In this document: piece by piece, positions 36,072-44,881 of the stretch
Layout: every line of letters begins with the position of its first letter
Position numbering within the stretch: position 1 is the first letter of the stretch
NCBI RefSeq assembly: GCF_030295745.1
Contig: NZ_AP027291.1
Location: 1,984,001 to 2,048,000 of the forward strand
Direction: 5' to 3'
Source of the DNA: Mycolicibacterium sp. TUM20985
Lineage (GTDB): Bacteria; Actinomycetota; Actinomycetes; Mycobacteriales; Mycobacteriaceae
Length of the DNA: 64,000 nucleotides
Program-made: the position numbers and the translations under genes
Notes under the pieces: model-generated
The model's database searches: none
What the model was told of the DNA's origin: nothing
The model's input: the letters and a program-made list of their open reading frames with translations, nothing else

Positions 36072-36959
36072 GTGCCAAAGAGTCTCGACGTCGTCTTCGA
36101 CGGGCAAGGTGGCGTAGCGACGACTGCGCAGCTGCTGTCAGCCCTGAGCCGTAGCCAGCTCGACACCAGGATCGCGCGAGGCGACCTGATCAAGGTGTGG
36201 CCCGGGGTCTACGGCCGTGAGGAGCCCGACGCGCACGTCCGGCTTCGCGGTCTCGACCTTCGAGCCGGCGAACCCGTGGCAGTCTGCCTGTCCACCGCGG
36301 CGGCGGCCCATGGCTTCGACACCGAAGGCGTCGACGATCTGCATGTGTTGACGCCGGCCCGGCATCAACTTCGAAACTCCGATGGACTCGTGGTTCACCG
36401 GCGCGACGGAGCGCCTGTGGTTCAGGTCGAGAGCAGGCCGGCAACGGCACCGGCGTGGACGGCGGTCGAGGTGGCGCGCGCCTTGCGGCGGCCGCGGGCG
36501 CTCGCGACGCTCGATGCGGCGTTGCGCAGCGGCCACTGCGATCGTCGCGAACTAGGTCTCGCCGCGATCGCTCAAGCCGGTAGGCGTGGCATCGTCGCGG
36601 TGCGCGACCTCATTCCGTTGGCCGACGCGGCCGCCGAGTCGCCGATGGAGAGCGAATCGAGGCTGATGATGATCGACGGCGGGCTGCCCATGCCGGAGCT
36701 CCAATACGAGGTCATCGATCTCAGCGGGCGGCTGTGGCGACTGGACTTCGCATGGCCCGACGCCAAGGTGGCCGTCGAGTACGACGGGTTCGACTTCCAC
36801 AGTGACCCCGACGCTCTGCGGCGCGATCGACAGAAGCGGGCAGCCTTACTCGAACTTGGCTGGACCGTGATCTCGATCGTCTCCGACGACGTCCGACGAA
36901 GGTCCTACGAGACCGTGCGTTGGATCGCGATGGAGTTGGAGAACGAACGCGCGGCGTGA
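36072..36959 (+). CDS. AbiEi-like/DUF559 PD-(D/E)XK-type protein in an inverted-repeat cassette
   Basis: A 295-residue protein from GTG 36072. Residues 1-80 resemble the winged-helix AbiEi antitoxin N-terminus (GGVATTAQLLSALSRSQLDTRIARGDLIKVWPGVY). Residues about 200-295 match the DUF559/Vsr-like endonuclease fold, with LDFAWPDAKVAVEYDGFDFH (Asp and ExD positions) and RRDRQKRAALLELGWTVI. It may be a nuclease of unknown target, often annotated in mycobacteria as a type IV antitoxin-domain protein. No AbiEii toxin adjoins, so an antitoxin role is doubtful. Its stop codon (36957-36959) lies within the inner end of the right repeat, and the gene is the only content of the flanked segment. Confidence 0.75.
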   Translation: MPKSLDVVFDGQGGVATTAQLLSALSRSQLDTRIARGDLIKVWPGVYGREEPDAHVRLRGLDLRAGEPVAVCLSTAAAAHGFDTEGVDDLHVLTPARHQLRNSDGLVVHRRDGAPVVQVESRPATAPAWTAVEVARALRRPRALATLDAALRSGHCDRRELGLAAIAQAGRRGIVAVRDLIPLADAAAESPMESESRLMMIDGGLPMPELQYEVIDLSGRLWRLDFAWPDAKVAVEYDGFDFHSDPDALRRDRQKRAALLELGWTVISIVSDDVRRRSYETVRWIAMELENERAA

Positions 36960-37018
36960 GCGTGCGTCGACTCCGATTTCGACACGGCGTGTCGCCCGCA
37001 GACACGCACGCTCGCGGG
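36956..37018 (-). repeat. 63-bp palindromic repeat, right copy in inverted orientation
   Basis: Inverted copy of 35921-35983 (55 of 63 positions; outer 34 identical). Its inner end provides the TGA of the DUF559 gene. The pair GTGAGCGTGCG (36956-36966) and CGCACGCTCGC (37005-37015) folds with one G-T pair. No target-site duplication is visible next to the outer ends (TTTTCT on the left, AGGGTT on the right). Confidence 0.9.
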
Positions 37019-37040
37019 AGGGTTACGGGCGTTACGGGAG

Positions 37041-39053
37041 CTAGAAGCGGCCGCCGCCGCCGCCCCAGTCGCCACCGGAGCCGCCGAACGACCCGGGGCT
37101 CCAGCCGCCTCCGCCGCCGATGCTCCCACCGATGCCCCCGCGCAACGCGCCCGAGAGAAGGTTGCCGATGAGGATGCCGCCGAGGATGGCGCCGGTGTTT
37201 CCGCCTCCGCCGCCGAACCCGCCGCCACCGTAGCGGCCGGTGTACTGGCGCTGCGCCGCGGCGAGGTCCGTATTGGCCATCGACTGCGCCTGTCCCGCCA
37301 GCATCGCGGCGCCGTTGGCGTGCTGGATGGCCTCCGAGAGGTTGGTCGACCTGAGGGCCTGCGCCGCCTCCAGTTGGCGCACGGCCTCTGCCAGCCGGGT
37401 GCGCGCCTCGGGTCCGACGCTGCCTCTGCGGGTGTCGATGAAGTCAGATACCGAGCGCACCTGCGACTGAGCGCCGAACAGTGCCTGATCGAACGCGCGG
37501 TTCAAGCGCGCTGCCGTCTCGACTTCTTCACTGACCGCCTCCAGTAGCCGGTCGAGTTGCGCGTCGGCCTGCGTCAGTTTCGTGAAGGCGCCCAGCGGAT
37601 CCGAGGTGCCCGCGTTCTGCGCATGCGCGACGGCTGCTGCGGCGGCGTCGCGCGCCGTCGTCAGCTCGGACGCGCGTGGAACGTTGCCCCGCGCGAGCTG
37701 GGCGCCGGCGGCGTTGATGCCATTCTGGATGTCGGCGATCGCCGCCGGGAGCGCGGCAACCGCCCGGTTGATGTCGGTGGACGCGCTGTCGACCGCGTCG
37801 AGCAGGGTGCGGGCCTGGCCCAACGCGGATTCCGCTGCCCGGATCGCGTCGACGAGCCCGCCCTGGCTGCCCGCTGGCTTGGCGACGAGCGCCCGACCGT
37901 TGGTGATGTTCTGGTCGGCGAACGCCAAGCGTTGCTTGGCGGTATCGACATTGCCTGCGACGGACGCCAGCGCGGTCTCGGAGAACTGCGAGTGCAGTGC
38001 CGCGAGAGTCTGCCCCGCGGGTTCGATGCGCGCCGTCAGGTCGACCATCTGCTGGGTGAGGGTGTCCAGTCGGTCCGGCGCATTGATGATCAGGTCGCGC
38101 AGCTTGCCGAAGGCCTCGCGCTGCGCCTCGAGCTCGTCGTCGGCCCTGGCAGCCGCGACGATGACGCGGGTGAGAAGGTCGCGGCGTTGCGCAGGCGTCT
38201 CGGGGATGGTGTCATCGAGGATCTGCCGCACGTTGAACGCTTGCGCCAGCGCGGTTTTGGCGCCTGCGACGGCCTGGACGAACGGGGCGGTGTCCCGCTC
38301 GCCGAACTCCTCGACCGCCAGGGTCAGCTCGTTGTCGCTGGTGCGTACGGCGTTGTCGACCTCGACGACGATCGACTTCGACAGGTCATCGAGCGCGTCC
38401 GGGGACAGTGACGTCAGCGCGTTGGGATCTGCCGGGTCGACCCGCTTCGCAGCGGCCAATTCGGCCTCGCGGCGCTTGCGTCGCCTGCGCCCACGCCACA
38501 TCAGCAATGCCAGGAGGGCCACGCCGATGATGGCGAGGAAGACGACCATGCTGACCCAGGAGACGCCTCCGGTCGAGGAGCCCTCGTTCTTCAACCCGGT
38601 GGCAGCAGCAGTTGCCGCACCCGCCCAGTTGCCTTGCCGCAGGGCGGGTTCGACCTCGTTGCGGCGGAGATTCGCCTGATCGGAATCGCTCAGGATGTCG
38701 GTTCCGGCCAACAGTGCGTAGTCGCGGTCCTGGGTGGCAACCGCCAGCACCGCGTCCTGGTCCGGCTGGAAGTTGTTGATCTGCATGGTGCGTTGTGCCC
38801 AGGCCACTCCCGTCTGACCGGAGAAGCTGTCGACGTAGACCACCCACAGCCGAACGCGCCGGGCGGTGTAGAGATCGTCGACGGCCGTCTTGACCTCGCT
38901 GAGGCCACTGGCGTCCAACACACCCGCCTCGTCGGTGACGTAGTCGGTCAACCGGGTGGGGGGAGAGGCGCTGGCGGTCGGCAGGTTCGGCGCCAACAGT
39001 GTGCCCACGGTCAGTACCGCGAGTAGAAGGCTCAGGAAGCGGACGATACGCAT
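37041..39053 (-). CDS. TPM-domain membrane protein, Rv2345-like
   Basis: A 670-residue protein: N-terminal signal/anchor (RIVRFLSLLLAVLTVGTLLAPNLPTASA), an extracytoplasmic TPM domain (YVTDEAGVLDASGLSEVKTAVDDLYTARRVRLWVVYVDSFSG), one transmembrane helix (VSMVVFLAIIGVALLALLMW) followed by RGRRRRKRR, a long cytoplasmic helical/coiled-coil region (residues about 210-590), and a Gly-rich tail (GGGGFGGGGGN ... WGGGGGRF). TPM domains occur in thylakoid TLP18.3/Psb32 and in bacterial membrane proteins linked to stress or protein repair; the role here is unknown. ATG 39053 is chosen as the signal begins there. By synteny it is Rv2345. Confidence 0.85.
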   Translation of the reverse strand: MRIVRFLSLLLAVLTVGTLLAPNLPTASASPPTRLTDYVTDEAGVLDASGLSEVKTAVDDLYTARRVRLWVVYVDSFSGQTGVAWAQRTMQINNFQPDQDAVLAVATQDRDYALLAGTDILSDSDQANLRRNEVEPALRQGNWAGAATAAATGLKNEGSSTGGVSWVSMVVFLAIIGVALLALLMWRGRRRRKRREAELAAAKRVDPADPNALTSLSPDALDDLSKSIVVEVDNAVRTSDNELTLAVEEFGERDTAPFVQAVAGAKTALAQAFNVRQILDDTIPETPAQRRDLLTRVIVAAARADDELEAQREAFGKLRDLIINAPDRLDTLTQQMVDLTARIEPAGQTLAALHSQFSETALASVAGNVDTAKQRLAFADQNITNGRALVAKPAGSQGGLVDAIRAAESALGQARTLLDAVDSASTDINRAVAALPAAIADIQNGINAAGAQLARGNVPRASELTTARDAAAAAVAHAQNAGTSDPLGAFTKLTQADAQLDRLLEAVSEEVETAARLNRAFDQALFGAQSQVRSVSDFIDTRRGSVGPEARTRLAEAVRQLEAAQALRSTNLSEAIQHANGAAMLAGQAQSMANTDLAAAQRQYTGRYGGGGFGGGGGNTGAILGGILIGNLLSGALRGGIGGSIGGGGGWSPGSFGGSGGDWGGGGGRF

Positions 39054-39153
39054 GACGCCAATGTAGTGACTGTCTCCTGGGCTCGGTGCCACGACGTCCG
39101 AACGTCCCCCGCCTGAACTGATCCAAAGTCCGTTCCGCTGAGGTCTTCGGTGT

Positions 39154-39190
39154 TAGTTTCGGACGGAGCGATTCACGTCGGCCCGGGAGG
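39154..39190 (+). promoter_or_regulatory. Promoter -10 and ribosome binding site of the zincin gene
   Basis: TAGTTT (39154-39159) as -10 and GGGAGG (39185-39190), 5 nt before ATG 39196, give this gene its own promoter and a good ribosome binding site. Confidence 0.45.
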
Positions 39191-39195
39191 TCGAA

Positions 39196-40416
39196 ATGGC
39201 CATGCGATCCGCACGGCTCTCTGGTGATCCCGTCTTGAATCAGTGTCAGGCCGGCACCCACCGGATGCTGGAGCCCGAGGCCAACCTCTCCGTGATGCGC
39301 GTCCAAGAGGGGCTCAGCGTGCTCGGCTTCTTCGACGGCGAGTTCGACGGGTTCTTCGGGCCGGTCACTGGGAACGCCGTCTCCGACTACAAGGTGGCCC
39401 GGTCACTGTCCCCGTCCGACCCGGTCGTCGGGCCCGGTACCTCGAGCTCTCTCGATGACGAACTGTTCAGTGACCCACCCTCGCTGGATCCGGCGTTCGG
39501 CGAGGTGTCCAGCTTCGTGGCCCGCCACGTCGTCGAGCCGTTCATTGGCTTGACGCTCGCACCGCTCATCAGCGCGCCGCTCAACTCCCAGCGGCACGAT
39601 GTGGGCTCGTTCATGTTGGCCGCCTTGAATTCTGGCTTCCTCGTGGGGATCGTGGCCGCCAGCCGGGTGAGCGACCTTCTCGGTGACAACCGAATACCGC
39701 CGGACGTGAAGGCCGCACTCGCCGATCTGGGACCGGCCGCCGGTCAGGGCCGTCAGTTTCTCGGTACCGACGGCAACCTTCACGAGGTCGTCGTCGTCGA
39801 CGACCTCAGCGTCCGCGGGCTGCGCATCCTGATCCACCGTCCCAGCGGCCGCACGCATCGAGTCGAGCTGATCGAATTGCTCTGCCACGAACTGGCCCAC
39901 GTGCGAAACGCCGGCCTGAATCTGGATCTCACGCCGGCGTTCGACACCGATACGTTCCTCGACCCCGCATTGGCCCAACAACTCTCGGTTGCTACGGGGC
40001 ACGACACCCCGCGGGTGTTCAACCAGTTCGTCGAGGAGATGTGCGCGCGCCACGTGGCCTGGATCGTCCAACGCGAACGTGATGGCGACCCGTTTGCCTT
40101 GAGGTTTCTGCAACCCGTCGCATTGGCCGAGGCCGCGCACTTCTACTTCGCCGAAACCGACCCGGTGTTCATGTTCGACGACAACGGCTACATGCAGACG
40201 ATCCGCGATCGTGGTCACGCTGCCACCTTCCAGCAGATCGCGTTGTGGCTGCGGCGTACCTCCACGATGACGTTCAGCGGCAACCCGCAGATCCAGCAGG
40301 CATCGGCCCTGGTGTTCCGGGACGCCGCGGACTCGGCGGAATTGACCGCGCTCAACCCGGGGCTGGCCCGTCCAATCGACGACGGGCTGTTTCCGGGAAC
40401 TCGCGACATGCACTAG
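39196..40416 (+). CDS. Peptidoglycan-binding-domain zincin metallopeptidase (unknown family)
   Basis: A 406-residue protein. Residues about 25-72 match a PG_binding_1-type domain (VMRVQEGLSVLGFFDGEFDGFFGPVTGNAVSDYK). A beta-rich middle follows, then LIELLCHELAHVRN (about 226-239), an HExxH zinc motif with HELAH. A later Glu in FVEEMCARHVAW could be the third ligand. There is no signal peptide or membrane helix, although the first domain suggests contact with cell wall; export would have to be non-Sec or by lysis. It is convergent with the giant beta-rich operon, 9 bp between stops. Possible roles include maturation or release of the giant proteins, or cell-wall cleavage; neither is demonstrated. 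Confidence 0.7.
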   Translation: MAMRSARLSGDPVLNQCQAGTHRMLEPEANLSVMRVQEGLSVLGFFDGEFDGFFGPVTGNAVSDYKVARSLSPSDPVVGPGTSSSLDDELFSDPPSLDPAFGEVSSFVARHVVEPFIGLTLAPLISAPLNSQRHDVGSFMLAALNSGFLVGIVAASRVSDLLGDNRIPPDVKAALADLGPAAGQGRQFLGTDGNLHEVVVVDDLSVRGLRILIHRPSGRTHRVELIELLCHELAHVRNAGLNLDLTPAFDTDTFLDPALAQQLSVATGHDTPRVFNQFVEEMCARHVAWIVQRERDGDPFALRFLQPVALAEAAHFYFAETDPVFMFDDNGYMQTIRDRGHAATFQQIALWLRRTSTMTFSGNPQIQQASALVFRDAADSAELTALNPGLARPIDDGLFPGTRDMH

Positions 40417-40425
40417 CGGCTGGGT

Positions 40426-43400
40426 TCACAAGCTGAAGTCGGTGGCGAAGACCAGCCTCCGGGCCGCCGGTTTGGAGTCCACCTCGCCGACTCCGCCCGG
40501 TGGCCGCTTGACCCAGCATTCTGCCGTCGACTCGTCGGTCTCGAACAACTCGTACTCCGTCAGGACCAATCGTTGATCGTCCTCATCGACGGCTGGCTGC
40601 ACCGAAATGCCTCCATCCCAATGGATGTCGGCGAGGCTGGTGCCCGAGGCGCGCAGACGAGCGGACTTACCCCATGGCCGCCAGTCCAGGTCGGACCCGC
40701 CCTTTGGTCGCACCTGGACCTCTGCGGTCACCTCCCGCGAAGAATCCACCTGCGCGGCGATGGGCGAGCCGTACATGAACTGCTGACCAAGCCGGTTGAA
40801 CCCGGACGGCCCGCGCAGCGACACCAGCAGCGTTCGGTCGGTCGATCTGGTCACCGCGGCGGTACGGTCGGGAAGAACCTGGATGAAGCCGGGCTTCACC
40901 ACCGATGAACAATGGTATCCGGCAACGGAATAGGGCTGGTAACGGACTAGAGCGAGGTCGACGAACGGTTGGTAGGCGTCGCCGACGTCCAGTTGAAGGT
41001 CGCAGAACCAGAGGCCGCGAGTGGCGTCGAACTGTACCGGGTGGCCGACGACGACGGCGTGTTTCTCCTGACCGGGAATCGACATGTCGGTGCCGACCGC
41101 AGTGCGCAGGGGGAACTGGTGGATGTAGGGCCCGCGCGGAGTCCGCTCGGAACTCCACGCCGGATCGCTGCCCCACTTCGAGGTGAGCGGACCCGACGCA
41201 CCGAGCACACCGTCGATGAGCTCGCCGGTGCCCAGGTCGGCGCCGGCGGCAAGTTCGTCGAGCACCGCGGTGAGGAACCGGTTCCGCTCGGCCAAGCCGC
41301 GGGTGTCGGTGTTTCGACGGACGCCGCCGAGGACGGCAAGGTGTGACGCCAGCTGCGCCTGGGCCAGGTCGACGTCTGCCCCCAAGCCAATCGGCCGCTG
41401 CACCGGCGCGGGCGTGACGCCCGCGAGCAATCGCGCCGCAGGGCCGAGGCCGGAACTCGCGGTATCGTCGACCAACCCGGCGTCGAGGATCCGCTGCGCG
41501 GCCAGATCGGCTGACAGCTGAGCGCCTCCGGCGGCGAGCACGTCGGCGTCGAGATCCGGCGGTGCGGTGAGCCACGGTTGACTTCGGATTACGACGCCCA
41601 GCAGCTCGTCCTCACCCGAGGAGAACCAGGGCCGGGCCAGGTACACCCGCAGGCCACCGCCGACCCGCGTCCTGATCTGCGTGACGCCGAGGTTGGGCAT
41701 CAGTGGCCCCTCGATGCCGACGCCGAGGTGGTCGTCCCACGACCAGGTGGGGACCACGTAGGCCACCTGCGCCGGATCGGGACGGTGCGAGGACGGGATG
41801 GAGAGCCGTCGCTTCGGCCCGACGTGACGGATGAGGGTCTTGTCGGCAGTGATTGCCGTCGGAAAGTACTCACGGAATCGCGTGGTGGCCATCGGTGTGT
41901 ATTCGACCCAACGATGCTTCGTGTCACCGAACTCGTGCCGGACTTCATGTGTCGCAGGGCGTCCCGGGGTCGGCGCCAGATTCTTGCTGCCGATCCGGCA
42001 GGCGTCCTCGGTAGCCTCCAGCAGGAAGTCGACGACGTGAGATTGCCCGTGGCGTACGAACCAAGACGGCTTGGTGACGTCGTCGATCGGTTCGGTCCAG
42101 GCGGCGTCCACGTCGAGGCGGCCGGTGCTCTTCGCGTGGTTGCCGATGGTTCCGGCAAGCCAGGCGTGGGTGTTGCCTGGATAACGGAACACCCCGGAGT
42201 TGTAGACGGCCGGCTCGGAGACGTTGACAACCGGTGCAGCGATGGGCTTTTCGACGGCATGTACCAGCTCGAGCGTGGCCCACGGGGTCAGCATCCAATG
42301 CCGACCCGACACCGCGTCGGCTTCCTGCGAGGCCTGGGCGGCGGGACGTTCCAGCATCCACACTCCCATCAACGGCAGAGCGTCCTTCGGCAGGATCGAG
42401 CTCATGGCCACCCGAACTTGTTCGGCGGGTCGGAGGAATACTCGTAGGACTCGGGTGTTCTCGTCCCAGTCCGGCGGCCCGCTGCCGTCTTCGATGCGTA
42501 GCAGGATGGGGCGCCGGTCGAACCAGGTTGCGTGTCCGGGCCACGTCAGTTCCCACGTACCCGCCGTTCCGGGCAGCGCTGTGAACGATGCGGCTACGGC
42601 CAGCGGGTCGGGCAGGTAGGGGAGCGTCAGCAGGTCCACGTCGTGCAGGACGTATTCGCCCTCGCCGAGGTTACCGGTGCGCGAATCGGCAAGGAGGTTC
42701 TGCTCATTCAGGACTACGGGACGCGGAGGCGCCTTGCCATCGGTGATGACCCCCGCATCGGCGGGCGACAGAAAGCTGCCTGCCGAACGGGTGGCCACGT
42801 CGAACGCCGCATCGCGCTCAGCAGTCGACGACGATTGGCGAACGGCTGCGTCGAACTGCCCGTGCATCTCGGCCAACTGTTGGGATCCGGCGGGCGCGGC
42901 GAGGTGGCGGTCGTTCATGGCACGGTACTGCAGATCGTCGCGTTCGTGCCCTGGCAGCGCGCGGATCCTTCCGAGGGCAACGTAGTCGGCGGCGGGAACA
43001 CCCAGTGTCGACCGAATCACCATGCGCAACAACGATTCACCCTCGGTGAACGGCCGTCGTGGGATGAGTGTGGGTGGCGGTACCGGGTCCCAACGGCGAA
43101 ATGGCGTGAATGGCGTGACGTGTCGTGGATCGAGGTCGTCCACCGAAACCGAACCTCCGGCCATGTCGACCAGGCGGCTCCGCATCCGGTAGGACCGGCC
43201 GAATCTCAAGGCGGGCAGGGAGCCTGCAGTGGGTCGGAAGCTCACCTCGAGCGGCAACTCGAAGCCGTCGGGTTCGTCCCCGGGGGCAGTCGGCCCTTCG
43301 ACCTCCAACAACCCGATTCGGTTGCCGGGCCTCGGCGCCGACAAACTCCAGCCCTCCCACCCCGCGACTGCCTCGTGCAGGTAGGCCACCTTGGGTTCGG

Positions 43401-44862
43401 CGACGTTCTTGGTCAGGCTGGCCGCCTTGACGTAACCCTCGTCGGGCCCGATCGGCTCGGCCAGAGGCAACGGCTCACGCTCGCCAGGGATCCCGGTCCG
43501 AAGCAGATACGTCCCGGTGCGCGCGTGCAAGGTATACCAGGTGTCCGGTTCCGACTCCTCGGCGACGTCGATCCGGTACCCGCGGGTGACGTCCTCGGCG
43601 GTGAGCTCCGGCACGTTGCCGCCGACACGCGAATCGTCGAGCTTCTTGGCGGCGTCCCAGGTGCGGACGATCTTCTCGGCCCGCCCGTTGCGGTAAAGGG
43701 TGAGTCCCATGCCTCGCAGCGCAGGCAGCGACGAGGCGTCCGGCGTCATCGATGGCGCCACCGTCTCGCTGCCCGGCAGCTTGGACACGACCTCGGCGGT
43801 AACGGCCACGGACGCGGCGGTCCCCGCCAACTTGAGCGCGCCACCATCGACGTCGATCTGCTCGAGCTGGAACAGCCGGTCGGATTCCACGCGCAGCGAG
43901 CCGTCGACCAGTTCGTCCTCGTCGCTGCGCGGCCGGGCGATGAAACGGCGTCCTCTGATCTCATAGCTGGTCCACGGCCGTGACACCTCTGCGCGTGCCC
44001 AATCCACCGGCAGCTCAACGGGTTCGAATCGAATCTGTCCGACCTCCCCGGGAAGTTCCTCGGCGAGCAGGAAATCCATGGCGAGACCGAGATGCCGCAA
44101 CAGTTCGGGATAATCGGCCATTGCGGAGACGAAGGCGTGGAACTCAAGGTGAGGCCGCTTGGGCGGGTCGGGGACGCGATCGGGGCCCAGTGGGTCCGCG
44201 GCCCCGGGGCGGTCGTAGAAGCGCTGCGCCTCGACGAGCGTTTGATAGCCGCCGGTCACCGAGGTCGGCGGCTGGAGCGTTGAACGGTCGACGTGCCTGC
44301 CCGGCGCGCCCGGCGGGCCGCCTGGCCGCGGTGACGCAAAACGCGGCAGTCCGGCGCTGGGTTGCTCGGCGGCAGGGCCCAGTTCCCGACGCCGCAGCCG
44401 ATCGCCGATCGCCCTCAACCCGACGAGGGGTCCCGTGGTGGTCGGTGGGAAGACGCCAGGGGACTGTTCGGCGACCAGGGCGTAGGTCGTGCGGATCAGT
44501 TCGGAGACCGCTTGAGCCGGGAACGAGGCGACGGTCTGGTCGGACAGGTCCTGGAAGGTGCCCGATCCGACGTGGACGTCATCGAAGAGCGTGCGCCACA
44601 ATTGGCCGTCGGGGCGTGGAGCGGAGGGATCAGGCTGTAGGGCAATGGTTCCCGTGGCCACACCAGATTGGTAGACGAGTGCCAACCGGACTTGCCCGCT
44701 GATGGCTCCCCAATCGGAGAAGGTCGGGCAGGTCGATAGCGGGACGGGCGGCACGTCGCCCGTCACGTCCACCCGCGCGGTGACGAAGGCCGTCACCCGC
44801 AGCCGCCCGGTCTCGGGATCGCGTCCACGGGGCAGCGCGGTCAGTAGGCCGTCTTCGTCCAT
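40426..44862 (-). CDS. Giant beta-rich protein of unknown function (1478 aa)
   Basis: An acidic 1478-residue protein with no recognised catalytic motif, signal peptide or transmembrane helix. The C-terminal two thirds are dominated by strand-like segments such as VSFRPTAGSLPALRFGRSYRMRSRLVDMAGG (fibronectin/tail-fibre-like) and ELTWPGHATWFDRRPILLRIEDGSG, suggesting an elongated multi-domain beta protein. It ends RRLVFATDFSL. The start ATG 44862 has CGGAGACG upstream and lies 19 nt after the stop of the companion gene, so both are one operon. Frames open upstream of it read into the companion gene and are not used. I do not know the family. Scaffold, adhesin or particle component are possibilities only. 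Confidence 0.75.
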   Translation of the reverse strand: MDEDGLLTALPRGRDPETGRLRVTAFVTARVDVTGDVPPVPLSTCPTFSDWGAISGQVRLALVYQSGVATGTIALQPDPSAPRPDGQLWRTLFDDVHVGSGTFQDLSDQTVASFPAQAVSELIRTTYALVAEQSPGVFPPTTTGPLVGLRAIGDRLRRRELGPAAEQPSAGLPRFASPRPGGPPGAPGRHVDRSTLQPPTSVTGGYQTLVEAQRFYDRPGAADPLGPDRVPDPPKRPHLEFHAFVSAMADYPELLRHLGLAMDFLLAEELPGEVGQIRFEPVELPVDWARAEVSRPWTSYEIRGRRFIARPRSDEDELVDGSLRVESDRLFQLEQIDVDGGALKLAGTAASVAVTAEVVSKLPGSETVAPSMTPDASSLPALRGMGLTLYRNGRAEKIVRTWDAAKKLDDSRVGGNVPELTAEDVTRGYRIDVAEESEPDTWYTLHARTGTYLLRTGIPGEREPLPLAEPIGPDEGYVKAASLTKNVAEPKVAYLHEAVAGWEGWSLSAPRPGNRIGLLEVEGPTAPGDEPDGFELPLEVSFRPTAGSLPALRFGRSYRMRSRLVDMAGGSVSVDDLDPRHVTPFTPFRRWDPVPPPTLIPRRPFTEGESLLRMVIRSTLGVPAADYVALGRIRALPGHERDDLQYRAMNDRHLAAPAGSQQLAEMHGQFDAAVRQSSSTAERDAAFDVATRSAGSFLSPADAGVITDGKAPPRPVVLNEQNLLADSRTGNLGEGEYVLHDVDLLTLPYLPDPLAVAASFTALPGTAGTWELTWPGHATWFDRRPILLRIEDGSGPPDWDENTRVLRVFLRPAEQVRVAMSSILPKDALPLMGVWMLERPAAQASQEADAVSGRHWMLTPWATLELVHAVEKPIAAPVVNVSEPAVYNSGVFRYPGNTHAWLAGTIGNHAKSTGRLDVDAAWTEPIDDVTKPSWFVRHGQSHVVDFLLEATEDACRIGSKNLAPTPGRPATHEVRHEFGDTKHRWVEYTPMATTRFREYFPTAITADKTLIRHVGPKRRLSIPSSHRPDPAQVAYVVPTWSWDDHLGVGIEGPLMPNLGVTQIRTRVGGGLRVYLARPWFSSGEDELLGVVIRSQPWLTAPPDLDADVLAAGGAQLSADLAAQRILDAGLVDDTASSGLGPAARLLAGVTPAPVQRPIGLGADVDLAQAQLASHLAVLGGVRRNTDTRGLAERNRFLTAVLDELAAGADLGTGELIDGVLGASGPLTSKWGSDPAWSSERTPRGPYIHQFPLRTAVGTDMSIPGQEKHAVVVGHPVQFDATRGLWFCDLQLDVGDAYQPFVDLALVRYQPYSVAGYHCSSVVKPGFIQVLPDRTAAVTRSTDRTLLVSLRGPSGFNRLGQQFMYGSPIAAQVDSSREVTAEVQVRPKGGSDLDWRPWGKSARLRASGTSLADIHWDGGISVQPAVDEDDQRLVLTEYELFETDESTAECWVKRPPGGVGEVDSKPAARRLVFATDFSL

Positions 44863-44881
44863 GCCATCGTCTCCGTTGACT

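Noticed and set aside
36072..36959. Complete AbiE toxin-antitoxin pair
   Set aside because: Only an AbiEi-like N-terminus is present and no AbiEii nucleotidyltransferase gene lies nearby.
35921..37018. Classical insertion sequence
   Set aside because: Inverted repeats are present, but the gene is not a DDE, HUH or serine/tyrosine transposase and no target duplication is visible.
42532..43983. Long plus-strand frame inside the 1478-aa gene
   Set aside because: Gly/Arg/Gln-rich shadow of the minus-strand coding sequence; no start signals and no domain.
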